A stretch of 64,000 nt of DNA from Spirosoma aerolatum (GCF_002056795.1 NZ_CP020104.1:7139501-7203500); one strand, 5' to 3'. Numbered from the stretch's first letter, positions 7,030 to 15,117 are shown. Notes: generated by a model from the sequence alone, not told the origin. Numbers and translations: made by a program.

Positions 7030-8454
7030 TCAATCCTTCTTTAGGGTGCTTGGGCAAACGTAATCGGTCGTGTTGATGCGTCCACTTTTCTGAATAGCCC
7101 CGAAGCCCCCGGCCACATCGATCACGTTATCGTACCCCCGCGATTTCAGGATAGAGGCCGCCATCATTGACCGATAGCCGCCTGCACAATGCACATAGAA
7201 TGGTTCGTTTTTAGGAAACTCGGCCATATACTCGCTGATGTAATCGAGCGGAACATTCTTAGCTCCGTCGATATGCTCAGCTGTAAACTCACCAGGTTTC
7301 CGAACGTCGATAACCGGAATAAGCCCCTGTTCGAGCCGCTCAGCCAGTTCATCAGCCGAAATCGACGTGATGGTGTCTACTTCTTTGCCACTGGATACCC
7401 AACTGCTAAAGCCACCTTCCAGATACCCCAGTACCTGATCGTAACCTACACGGGCCAGCCGGGTCAGCGTTTCCTGTTCAGTACCAGGTTCGCACACCAG
7501 TAAAAGTTCCTGCCGAACGTCGGGAACAAGGGCACCCACCCAGGGCGCAAACTGCCCACCCAGGCCAATATTGATCGAGTTGGGAATAAAACCCTTCGCA
7601 AACACCTGCGCCGACCGCACATCGAGTACCACCGCCCCCGTTTCGTTGGCAGCCGCTTCGAAAGCTTCCGGGCTCAGCGGTTGGGCACCCCGGTCCAATA
7701 CAGTATCGATGCTTTCGTAGCCCTGCTTGTTCATCATCACGTTTTGCGGAAAATATTTCGGGGGAGCCAGTAGCCCATCGGTAACCTCCTTAATAAATTC
7801 GTCGCGGGTCATTGTAGCCCGAAGCGCATAGTTGTATAGTTTCTGGTTCCCCAGTGTATCGGTGGTTTCCTTGCTCATGTTTTTGCCACAGGCCGAACCG
7901 GCACCATGAGCCGGATATACGATCACATCGTTGGGCAGGGTCATGATTTTGGTACGGAGCGAGTCGAAGAGATAGCCCGCCAGATCGTTCATGGTCAGGT
8001 CTGATTTCTGGGCCAGATCGGGACGGCCAACATCACCAATGAACAGCGTATCCCCACTAAACAAGGCTTTCTCGTTGCCCTCTTCATCAATCAGCAGATA
8101 ACAGGTTGACTCCATCGTATGGCCCGGTGTGTGCAGCACCCGGATTTTCACATGTCCTAATGGCAATTCTTCGCCGTCTTTAGCAATATAAGCCTGAAAA
8201 CCCGTCTGGGCATTCGGACCGTAGACAATCGTTGCGCCAGTCTGTTTAGCCAGATCAAGGTGCCCCGACACGAAATCAGCATGAAAATGAGTTTCCAGAA
8301 CGTATTTTATCGTAGCCCCTGCACGCTCGGCACGTTCTATATAAGGCTTTACTTCCCGGAGTGGATCAATAATGGCTACTTCGCCCTGGCTCTCAATATA
8401 ATAAGCGCCCTGCGCAAGGCAACCCGTATAAATCTGTTCTATGTTCATGTTCAT
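7030..8454 (-). CDS. Metallo-beta-lactamase / double rhodanese fusion protein (persulfide dioxygenase-like), copy 2
   Basis: A 474-residue paralogue of the protein at 869-2281, collinear over its whole length. The metal ligands THFHAD, HTPGH, SGDTLF and PAHG are all present. The first rhodanese domain has a cysteine in its loop (LLVCEPGTEQE) where copy 1 has none, but lacks the usual arginine; the second has the canonical HCAGGYRS loop. Initiation may be at 8454 or at the second Met (8448). It lies 33 nt downstream of TauE/SafE and shares its operator (9340). Together the pair probably oxidises or exports sulfur from persulfides. Two collinear copies within 7 kb suggest duplication and division of labour. 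Confidence 0.88.
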   Translation of the reverse strand: MNMNIEQIYTGCLAQGAYYIESQGEVAIIDPLREVKPYIERAERAGATIKYVLETHFHADFVSGHLDLAKQTGATIVYGPNAQTGFQAYIAKDGEELPLGHVKIRVLHTPGHTMESTCYLLIDEEGNEKALFSGDTLFIGDVGRPDLAQKSDLTMNDLAGYLFDSLRTKIMTLPNDVIVYPAHGAGSACGKNMSKETTDTLGNQKLYNYALRATMTRDEFIKEVTDGLLAPPKYFPQNVMMNKQGYESIDTVLDRGAQPLSPEAFEAAANETGAVVLDVRSAQVFAKGFIPNSINIGLGGQFAPWVGALVPDVRQELLLVCEPGTEQETLTRLARVGYDQVLGYLEGGFSSWVSSGKEVDTITSISADELAERLEQGLIPVIDVRKPGEFTAEHIDGAKNVPLDYISEYMAEFPKNEPFYVHCAGGYRSMMAASILKSRGYDNVIDVAGGFGAIQKSGRINTTDYVCPSTLKKD

Positions 8455-8487
8455 TCGTGTTTGATAACTGGAGAAAAATCGAGTCGA

Positions 8488-9291
8488 TTAAAAAAGAAGC
8501 TCTTTGGCAATGATATAAACACCCATCATGAGTACAAACCAGCCAAAGGCCTTTTTAAGTTTCTCACCGGCTACATACTTGGACAGATACGAACCCACAA
8601 AAATACCAACAATCGAAAGAGCGGTGAATTCGAGTAGAAATGGCCAATCGACCTGCATATTGGACAAATCGCCTAGAAAACCGATCAGTGATTTGGCTGC
8701 AATGATCAGCAATGAGGTGCCAACCGCCATTTTCATGGGCAGCCGGGCCAGCAGTACCAACGCCGGAATAATCAGGAACCCACCCCCGGCGCCCACAATG
8801 CCTGTGAGCGTGCCAACCAATGCCCCTTCGAGGGCAATCATGGGTAGGTTAAAGTGTGGTTCATCAGCTTCCGTATTCGTTTCATTTTTCTTGTCGCGAA
8901 TCATAGACAGCGAAGCGGCCAGCATAACCAGGGCAAAAAATAGCATAATAGCCACATTCCGGCTAAGTGCGAAGGAGTTTATAGTAAGCACCGGGTCGGG
9001 AATAACGGGAACCAGATACTTACGGGTTAAGAAAACAGCCAGGAAGGAAGGAATGGCAAAAACAATAGCCGCCCGATAATTAACCTGCTCGTTTCGCATG
9101 TAATTAACTGAACCGACAAGCGATGTAGCGCCAACAACGAACAGGGAATAGGCTGTGGACAGGACGGGGTTAATCCCCATCATATATACCAGAACAGGAA
9201 GCGTTAAGATACTCCCCCCTCCTCCGATCAGTCCGAGGCTGATGCCAATGAAAATGGAAGCCGAAAAGCCAATTAGTTGAATTGTGGTCAT
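8488..9291 (-). CDS. TauE/SafE family sulfite/organosulfonate exporter-like permease
   Basis: A 267-residue protein with two repeats of a multi-helix unit, each opening with a glycine-rich motif: SLGLIGGGGSILTLPVLVY (about 19-37) and GIVGAGGGFLIIPALVLL (about 164-181). These are the TauE/SafE (DUF81) signatures. Members move sulfite, sulfoacetate, taurine or related anions across the inner membrane. Its gene leads a two-gene unit with the second MBL-rhodanese fusion, and operator 9340-9353 lies 49 nt upstream. Export of sulfite made by the persulfide dioxygenase is the natural reading, but the substrate is inferred. Confidence 0.86.
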   Translation of the reverse strand: MTTIQLIGFSASIFIGISLGLIGGGGSILTLPVLVYMMGINPVLSTAYSLFVVGATSLVGSVNYMRNEQVNYRAAIVFAIPSFLAVFLTRKYLVPVIPDPVLTINSFALSRNVAIMLFFALVMLAASLSMIRDKKNETNTEADEPHFNLPMIALEGALVGTLTGIVGAGGGFLIIPALVLLARLPMKMAVGTSLLIIAAKSLIGFLGDLSNMQVDWPFLLEFTALSIVGIFVGSYLSKYVAGEKLKKAFGWFVLMMGVYIIAKELLF

Positions 9292-9339
9292 GCCCGTTTA
9301 ACTTTTATGCAAAGCAACAGCACGCCCCGAGCCTTTTCC

Positions 9340-9353
9340 GTGATAATTGTTAC
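9340..9353. promoter_or_regulatory. Predicted Crp/Fnr-type operator D, upstream of TauE/SafE and MBL-rhodanese copy 2
   Basis: GTGATAATTGTTAC with the left flank TTTTCC and right flank ACAG. It begins 49 nt upstream of the TauE/SafE ATG and is identical to site C over 14 bp. It lies between the TauE/SafE gene and the Crp/Fnr regulator gene. Confidence 0.6.
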
Positions 9354-9419
9354 ACAGCCCGTTCATGAAGCTTAACTTGACATAGCCATGCTCGTCTGCG
9401 ATTCATAAAACCAACAGTA

Positions 9420-10073
9420 CTAAACGGCTACCATCTCAATTTTGCCCCGTTGCAACTTTAGTTTGTTCATTTTTTCGAGTTGCTTCAATAACCGCGAAAT
9501 CACTTCACGGGAAGTAGCTAACTCATTGGCAATTTCTTCGTGGGTGATCGTCAGTTCGCGGCATTGACAATTCTGCATTTTTTTCTGAAGATAGGCCAGC
9601 AGTCGCTCGTCAAGTTTATGAAAGGTAACTTCGTCGATGGTGGTCAGCAGGTTGTCGAATCGTTTCTGGTAGGTCTGAAAAACAAATTGCTTCCAGGTCG
9701 AATAGCGGCAAAGCCACTCGTCCACTTTATCGACAGGTATGGCAATCAGTTCGGTTTCTTCCTCGGCAACAGCCGTAATTTCACTGCGTCGGCTACCCAG
9801 GCAGCACGTAAGCGACATGGCACAGGCATCCAGACCGCCCAGGTAATAGAGCAACGCTTCGCGGCCTTCCTGATCAGGGCGCATGATTTTAACCGAGCCC
9901 CGAACAATTATTGGAACAGAACGGATGTATTCGCCCGGACGGATCAGATATTCTCCTGCCGGAACAATCTTCTGTTGGCCAACTTTAGCCAGATCGTCAA
10001 GCAAAGCGTATTCAAACTGACCTTTGAATGTTTCCTGTAGGTAGTTCAGGCTTATGTTCATAGCAACAAACAT
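9420..10073 (-). CDS. Crp/Fnr family transcriptional regulator, cysteine-rich
   Basis: A 217-residue regulator: cyclic-nucleotide-binding-like beta-barrel (about 20-125), dimer helix, and a C-terminal winged helix with recognition region THEEIANELATSREVISRLLKQLEK (split: ITHEEIANELA then TSREVISRLLKQ, about 177-200). It carries six cysteines: C84, C90, C91 in the barrel, C122, and C169/C171 just before the HTH. The Fnr Fe-S ligand pattern is absent and no clear cAMP-binding RxS motif is seen, so a thiol/persulfide or other redox signal is possible. Translation may start at Met5 (10061). It is the only regulator in the sulfur cluster and the likely binder of the GTGAY-N4-GTTAC sites at 2339, 3725, 6308, 6845 and 9340. 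I see no such site upstream of its own gene. Confidence 0.88.
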   Translation of the reverse strand: MFVAMNISLNYLQETFKGQFEYALLDDLAKVGQQKIVPAGEYLIRPGEYIRSVPIIVRGSVKIMRPDQEGREALLYYLGGLDACAMSLTCCLGSRRSEITAVAEEETELIAIPVDKVDEWLCRYSTWKQFVFQTYQKRFDNLLTTIDEVTFHKLDERLLAYLQKKMQNCQCRELTITHEEIANELATSREVISRLLKQLEKMNKLKLQRGKIEMVAV

Positions 10074-10214
10074 GGTTGAAGTCTATCGCTATCATTAACC
10101 GAAACCTAGTTTAGCAAGTTGCATTCCCTTCTAAAAAGACCTACACCAGACACAGCTTAAAATATGAGCTCACCATTCAGGCTACGCTCCCAAAGGCCCG
10201 ATGCAACGGGTTCG

Positions 10215-11018
10215 TTATCGGCCAGAACAGCTAACGGAATCAGAGGATGATAAGCAAGTTGTACTCCGATTAAGTAATACGTCAAGTAAGGACCGATGGT
10301 GCGAAGCGGTTACCAGCAGATCGACATAGTGCGATTCTACATAGTTACTAATACCGGCCTGTAACCCAACATGCGATTCGATTACTTCAGTTGTGTTGAG
10401 ATCAGCAAATCGGGATTGGAACGCTTCACGAATAGCTTTATCAGGGGCTGACGTCATGGCGTCCTTAGCCAAAATCGTCAGAAAGGTAAGCTGCGCGTGG
10501 TGATTGCCGACTAAGTCCTGTAACGCTTTAGCGCCAGCGAAGCCGAGCGGCTGGTAGTCGGTAGCCAACACAACGTTGAGCAGTGGCCCCGGCTGGCTGG
10601 TGGCCGGAATCACAAGCACATGGCACCGATTAGCCCGCACCAGTGCCGTAGCGACACTCCCAAATCTGATCGTCTTTTCGCTCCCCGTTGCGCCGACTAC
10701 TACCCAGTCAACATGTTCAGCCTGAAGCATCATACTAATAGCCAGATCGGGTTCTACAGCCATCGCAACGGTTCGGAACTGGCAATTTGTATCTCGATTC
10801 GCGCTTGTTAGCTCCTCTGCCAGTTTCTGTAGATTGGCCTCAACCTGTTTTGTCAGATCAGCATATAACGCCAGCCCGTCGGGCGATACGCCCAGTGTGT
10901 TGCCACAGGCATTAAGCAGAACAAATTCAACGGGTGTTTTCGAGAAGTATCGGAGTGCGTGCTGAATCGCATTTTTCGATGCGGCCGAAAAATCGGTTGG
11001 GAGCAGAATCTTTTTCAT
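10215..11018 (-). CDS. Universal stress protein (tandem UspA domains), C-terminus frameshifted
   Basis: This protein of 267 residues has two Usp domains (about 1-138 and 145-end). The first carries the nucleotide-binding pattern GATGSEKTIRFGSVAT. The second breaks just after HHRSLLDVLLNRS: the current frame ends in a non-family tail (TTCLSSSDSVSCSGR). Another frame from about 10270 continues as QLAYHPLIPLAVL, the normal final strand of Usp proteins, and runs to a stop at 10157-10159. A small deletion near 10262-10270, or a sequencing error, explains this. Usp proteins support survival in stress or low oxygen. It is upstream of the Crp/Fnr gene on the same strand but separated by about 140 nt. 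Confidence 0.82.
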   Translation of the reverse strand: MKKILLPTDFSAASKNAIQHALRYFSKTPVEFVLLNACGNTLGVSPDGLALYADLTKQVEANLQKLAEELTSANRDTNCQFRTVAMAVEPDLAISMMLQAEHVDWVVVGATGSEKTIRFGSVATALVRANRCHVLVIPATSQPGPLLNVVLATDYQPLGFAGAKALQDLVGNHHAQLTFLTILAKDAMTSAPDKAIREAFQSRFADLNTTEVIESHVGLQAGISNYVESHYVDLLVTASHHRSLLDVLLNRSTTCLSSSDSVSCSGR

Positions 11019-11171
11019 TAGGAAGTGATTTTAGGTCGATACAAACTAATCCGGTTGACTCCGATACCTCAATGATACTGGTTAGTGCTTAAGCTGATCT
11101 AACGCAAGCTAGAGCTACTGCTACACTTCAAGAATCGGGATTGATTACTAGCGTCTTTATACGCTAGGTAC

Positions 11172-12296
11172 CTAATAAAGAGCCGATTGATTGTAATCGA
11201 TGGCCGTAATAGCCAGTTTATACCAGGTAAAATCGCCTGTTTTAAATTTCCAGGTGGCTGCTCCCTGCGTAGGTATACGAATACCATTGCAGAGGGCTCG
11301 GTAGGTATCGCTGGTGGTTGTCCAGGTATCCAGTATATAATGACTATCCGCTTGCCGGTAACGTTGTGCCTCAAAACCTGCAATATCTCCGTGGCTATTG
11401 AACCGAAATATACCCGAAGCCGTCACCCCTCCATAAGTCATCGTGGCTTTCGCTGATCGATCATCAACAGCCTCCCAACGAATATACGAACTCAGAACGG
11501 CCGTTGGGAACCATATAATTTCGCTCAGGAAACGTACCAGGGCTCCCTGGTCCATTTCGGGCCCTTTTTCATCAGCGATATTGATAAGCGACATAAACTG
11601 AATGGTCATTCCACCATGGCCATTTTTGTACTGGTCAAAACCATTTAGTTGAAGCAGGGGTGCCATCTGAATAGTAGCCTTCCAGACAAATCCGGGTTGG
11701 TCGACGGTAAAATACTGCTCAGCTTCGGCGGCCATCCACTTTCCATCCTGACGGGTTCGCATCAAACCCTGTTGCCGTAACCGAACGGTACGAATTTTCT
11801 CCTTACCCAACACGTCTGCCTTCATTAGCCACTGCTTTACCGGCTCTGGCAAGTTTACCAGCATATCCGTTGTTATAATTGTCCGGTCGAGAGGCTCTTT
11901 CGCCAGAAGCTGTTGCGCTGCCTGATCGGCTTTTTGGTCAAATCGCAGATTCGCATAGGCAAATCCAATTACGACCAGAACAATCAGATTAGCTATTGTT
12001 CCGGCTTTGGCATCGGGCCAGTACACAACGATGAGCGCCTGCGACACAACTATACTTAATAAGGCCGTTACCAGCCACAAGTCTTTCCGTAGTCCGTAGC
12101 TTACAGCCGCCAGAACAAACCCCACACAAGCAACTAACCAGCCGATACCCAGCACTTTCGCCATATCGGATGAAACGGGAATTAGGCTTCTTCCGGTCAG
12201 TTGAGGTAGAATTGCCAGTTGCCACTGACTGACAAACCCCATCAATTGTATTAATCCATGAGTGATTAATACCACTATAAACAAGACACGTAGCAT
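11172..12296 (-). CDS. DUF6544-like membrane protein
   Basis: A 374-residue protein with four or five N-terminal membrane segments (residues about 5-130) followed by a soluble domain. The soluble part has the phrases LPEPVKQWLMKADVLG, IRTVRLRQQGLMR and WMAAEAEQYFTVDQPGFVWKA, the pattern of DUF6544 proteins, which are usually found without the membrane part or after a short one. No enzymatic function is established for the family. It stands alone: about 150 nt of plain sequence follow before the stress protein. No regulatory clue is visible. Confidence 0.72.
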   Translation of the reverse strand: MLRVLFIVVLITHGLIQLMGFVSQWQLAILPQLTGRSLIPVSSDMAKVLGIGWLVACVGFVLAAVSYGLRKDLWLVTALLSIVVSQALIVVYWPDAKAGTIANLIVLVVIGFAYANLRFDQKADQAAQQLLAKEPLDRTIITTDMLVNLPEPVKQWLMKADVLGKEKIRTVRLRQQGLMRTRQDGKWMAAEAEQYFTVDQPGFVWKATIQMAPLLQLNGFDQYKNGHGGMTIQFMSLINIADEKGPEMDQGALVRFLSEIIWFPTAVLSSYIRWEAVDDRSAKATMTYGGVTASGIFRFNSHGDIAGFEAQRYRQADSHYILDTWTTTSDTYRALCNGIRIPTQGAATWKFKTGDFTWYKLAITAIDYNQSALY

Positions 12297-12433
12297 GATT
12301 TATAGGCGGATAGACGGATGATCAGAATGGTCAAATAACTTTATCCATACAGGTGTACGTATGCAAACACCAAAGTGCCCTATGCAGACACTGGTAATCG
12401 GTTAGTTCCTTTGACTAGTTCACGATTTAGGTT

Positions 12434-12688
12434 TCATTGTGGTGTTGGTTTAGCCAGGTCGGTTTCGATATACTGGCCATCATTACCAAATACTGCCACT
12501 ACCGGTTTGCCATCAAAAACAAAATGGGCATATGAATAATCGGCGTTACGCGTCCACTTGACCGACTCTACTTTACCAAATTTTTTAACAAATGCTTTCT
12601 CAACCGTTTCATTTGGCTCTTTGGTGGCACAGGCGATAAGCAAAACACCTAATGCCAGAGTAAAAACTCCTTTTGTAATCCGTTTCAT
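12434..12688 (-). CDS. Small PepSY-like lipoprotein
   Basis: An 84-residue protein with a lipoprotein signal ending in the lipobox LIAC (Cys19). The mature part reads VEKAFVKKFGKVESVKW...YAHFVFDGKPVVAVFGNDGQY, the one-repeat beta-lactamase-inhibitor-like (PepSY-like, DUF2874) pattern common in Bacteroidota. Such proteins are periplasmic or membrane-anchored, and are sometimes linked to inhibition or metal/haem sensing, but none of this is proven here. It is monocistronic, with about 137 nt to the DUF6544 gene. Confidence 0.72.
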   Translation of the reverse strand: MKRITKGVFTLALGVLLIACATKEPNETVEKAFVKKFGKVESVKWTRNADYSYAHFVFDGKPVVAVFGNDGQYIETDLAKPTPQ

Positions 12689-12742
12689 GGTCTGTATGAT
12701 TTAGTAGAACAACTTATTGATAGCCTATTGGTCAAGGCAAGG

Positions 12743-13864
12743 TTATGAATCCAGTTTCCACCAGCCGTACACGTCTTTGTACACCAAAATGGCACCCTGG
12801 TCGTCAATATCGAGCAAATTGTAGGTTACGATCACCGGAATCGGTTTTGGAATAGCGATTGTTTTAGGCTGTGCCTGCTTCTGACAGGTCGTCAGGAATG
12901 AAGGGGCAAAACGGGGTTTGCCCAGCATCAGGTTAGCTAGTTCAACGGGTTTTTCAACCCGGATGCAGCCGTGGCTCAGCGTCCGCTTGTCATGGGTAAA
13001 CAGGGTACGTTGATTGGTATCGTGCAGGTAAATGTCGTATGGGTCGTTTACATTGAATTTCAGGACGCCCAGCGCATTGTCGCAACCAGTTGATTGCCGA
13101 AGCCGATACGGAAACGTTCTGACCGTATAGGTCGACCAGTTGACTGACTCTGGCGACACAATCGCTCCTGTTCCGTCGATGATTTGTAGATTCATAGCGG
13201 CCAACACCCCTGCCGGATTTTTCCAGATTTTAGGCAGTAATTCGTTTATCGCTATCGAGCGTGGTACATTCCAGTACGGATAAGTAACCAGACCCGTAAT
13301 TTGCGCATTGAACAAAGGAGTGGGCGTGCCTGCTTTTCCGACAATCACTCGACTGCTTAGCCGCGTAATGCCCTCCTGATCAACTACCCGTAACGTAGCC
13401 GACGGGATGTTGACAATCACACGTTTATCGGCCGGAAACCGATTAAGCCATCGGTAAAAATTCAGCGTGGATTTGACCTGCTCAATCGTTAGTGAATCGG
13501 CCATATAATCATCAACCAGACAGCGTATGCAATAAGCCTTAAGCTGTTGATAGGTAGGGGCATGTGACTCCAGCGAATCCAGCAGCGGGCACCAGTCGTC
13601 GCCTGTCAGGAACAAGGCCGTCAGTCGATGAATACGAGCGGTATCCACTTGCTCTTTTAACCCCTGATAGCCCAGCCTTACATGAGGCTTTCCGTAAACG
13701 ATCTGCGTAAAATACGACCGCAGACAGCTAGCAGTGGGCGTATCACATGGCGCTTCTATACCAATTTCACTGGCATATTGCCGTAATCTGGCCCAGTCGT
13801 CAGGCTGTTGAGCAAAGGCCATCGAAGGGAAGCAGAGTAGTATGATTATCAGTCGGTTCAGCAT
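12743..13864 (-). CDS. L,D-transpeptidase (YkuD domain)
   Basis: The start is set at the ATG at 13864, which gives a clean signal peptide (MLNRLIIILLCFPSMAFAQQ); the open frame extends to 13915. About 373 residues. The N-terminal half is a helical putative peptidoglycan-binding/accessory region. The YkuD domain (about 155-330) has the catalytic motif SHGCIRVEKP with the nucleophile cysteine, preceded by the family histidine. The enzyme would form 3-3 crosslinks or attach proteins to peptidoglycan in the periplasm. It has the larger layout of the Escherichia coli YcbB (LdtD) class. No operon partner is evident. Confidence 0.88.
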   Translation of the reverse strand: MLNRLIIILLCFPSMAFAQQPDDWARLRQYASEIGIEAPCDTPTASCLRSYFTQIVYGKPHVRLGYQGLKEQVDTARIHRLTALFLTGDDWCPLLDSLESHAPTYQQLKAYCIRCLVDDYMADSLTIEQVKSTLNFYRWLNRFPADKRVIVNIPSATLRVVDQEGITRLSSRVIVGKAGTPTPLFNAQITGLVTYPYWNVPRSIAINELLPKIWKNPAGVLAAMNLQIIDGTGAIVSPESVNWSTYTVRTFPYRLRQSTGCDNALGVLKFNVNDPYDIYLHDTNQRTLFTHDKRTLSHGCIRVEKPVELANLMLGKPRFAPSFLTTCQKQAQPKTIAIPKPIPVIVTYNLLDIDDQGAILVYKDVYGWWKLDS

Positions 13865-14040
13865 ACTGAGCAGTTGTAATGACAGCCCAAAACTGCACAC
13901 GATTTGGTGACACAATCCTGATAGAGATCAGCCTATAACTTGAAACCAGTCAAGCGGTTTCCTGACGTATATCATAGAGGGTGCCAATAAATAGGGCTAT
14001 TTTTGACAGGGAATAATCTTGACACCTACTCTTTTGAACC

Positions 14041-14286
14041 ATGACATTCGAACCTGCCTCCCAAATACTGGCTTTTGTTTTGCCTATGTCGTTCCTACGA
14101 TGTAATCTAACGTTCAGCAAGCGGAATGGTATCGATGACGACATTCATATACCTGTTCAGCCAACGAGTAAGTCCAGATATGTAGTACCGACTGATAAAC
14201 TCGCGAAGGGTCTTTGGCGGGTGTACCTCGAATGGTCGGATGGACGCAGGCAATACCACGACGAACAGGAAATCAGTATTGTCTGA
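14041..14286 (+). pseudogene. C-terminal fragment of a FixH-like protein
   Basis: An 81-codon plus-strand frame translates to a peptide whose second half (IHIPVQPTSKSRYVV, KGLWRVYLEWSDGRRQY, then EISIV) matches the C-terminal periplasmic domain pattern of Bacteroidota FixH proteins, including the KGLWRV-LEW-DG-Y core. A TGA stop lies two codons before the ATG, so the N-terminal membrane helix and the first half of FixH are missing. FixH works with CcoG/FixI in cbb3 oxidase assembly; no cco or fix gene is nearby. I read it as a relic. It could still be expressed, but lacks the membrane anchor. Confidence 0.5.
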
Positions 14287-14345
14287 CCTAATCGGCATTG
14301 TCAAAAAACGTAAAGCCTCCAAAATCAAGCGAAGCCCTTAAACGC

Positions 14346-14370
14346 AAAAAGCCGCTTCCGTAGAAGCGGC
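14346..14370 (-). terminator. Rho-independent terminator of the Hsp20 gene
   Basis: On the minus strand GCCGCTTC-tacg-GAAGCGGC forms a perfect 8-bp stem with a 4-nt loop, followed directly by TTTTT. It begins about 60 nt after the Hsp20 stop. Confidence 0.8.
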
Positions 14371-14432
14371 CGAACTCATCTATAGGCAACAGAACCGTCT
14401 CTGGGTTCCGAAAGAGATTCGCGGTAGTTTGC

Positions 14433-14837
14433 TTAAAATAAGTTTTTTATATCGATTCGACGGTGCATCTGCTCTTCATCTTTGAAAGGCAACATGACCA
14501 TTACCCGACCCTGTTCATGAATGGCTTCGATATGATCAGCGTCAACAAAGGACGGAATATCCAAAACCCGAAGGAACATTGGTACGGCCAATCGCTGGCT
14601 GATACCATCTTCCTGATGCTCACTTGTGCCAACCAGTAAGGTATAGAGAACGAGTTTACTGCCCTCAACCAGCACATTAAACGAGTTGGCCTTGACACCA
14701 GGAGCTGACAGGGTGATAATTAAGCGTTCATCTTCCCGCTCTACATTCATAGTGGTCTGACTAGATCCACCATAAAGGGTATTCAGCAAGTCGATCTGCC
14801 CGCCTGTTCCCTGAAACACGTTTTCTATCGCTTTCAT
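14433..14837 (-). CDS. Hsp20/alpha-crystallin family small heat-shock protein
   Basis: A 134-residue protein. The alpha-crystallin domain starts near residue 28 with TTMNVEREDERLIITLSAPGVKANSF (in two parts: TTMNVEREDERLIITLS then APGVKANSFNV). Strands continue to VMVMLPF, which stands in for the usual Hsp20 strand ending. The C-terminal IxI motif appears as RIDIKNLF. Small heat-shock proteins hold unfolding proteins for refolding. The sequence is rather divergent. It is monocistronic: a clear terminator follows, and the promoter must lie in the 280-nt gap shared with hemC. Confidence 0.75.
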   Translation of the reverse strand: MKAIENVFQGTGGQIDLLNTLYGGSSQTTMNVEREDERLIITLSAPGVKANSFNVLVEGSKLVLYTLLVGTSEHQEDGISQRLAVPMFLRVLDIPSFVDADHIEAIHEQGRVMVMLPFKDEEQMHRRIDIKNLF

Positions 14838-15103
14838 AGTGGTGTTGTTTACTGTTCAATTACTGTATTATAGACAAACCTCGTGCCTAAAGGTTTATTC
14901 TGACTTTTTCGGCCAGTATGACAGGCAAAATCTTGAAAAAATCGCCCAAAAAATGCCTTTTTGACACGTTTAGATGGCTTTGTGCCAATTTCTTACAAAT
15001 ACTTACGTTTAGTCAGACTGTTGCGATTTCTGGGCTTTCTGTGGAAAGTCGGCCACACCACAATATCAATTTGTTGATATACGGAAAGCTGTGTTTCATG
15101 CCG

Positions 15104-15111
15104 TATCTTTG
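15104..15111 (+). promoter_or_regulatory. Candidate Bacteroidetes -7 box directly upstream of hemC
   Basis: TATCTTTG matches the Bacteroidetes -7 consensus TAnnTTTG and ends 6 nt before the hemC ATG. A TTG lies at 15074-15076, a little farther upstream (27 nt) than the usual spacing. If used, the transcript would start at or next to the ATG, i.e. be leaderless. Confidence 0.4.
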
Positions 15112-15117
15112 TGAATC

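Larger units (their letters stand above)
13865..14432. other. Intergenic region containing a FixH relic and the hsp20 terminator
   Basis: Between the L,D-transpeptidase start and the Hsp20 stop lie 568 nt. The plus-strand relic at 14041-14286 and the terminator at 14346-14370 account for part of it. The rest shows no recognisable structure. Confidence 0.5.

Noticed and set aside
14107..14328. Minus-strand frame overlapping the FixH relic
   Set aside because: Shadow of the plus-strand coding relic; no independent feature.
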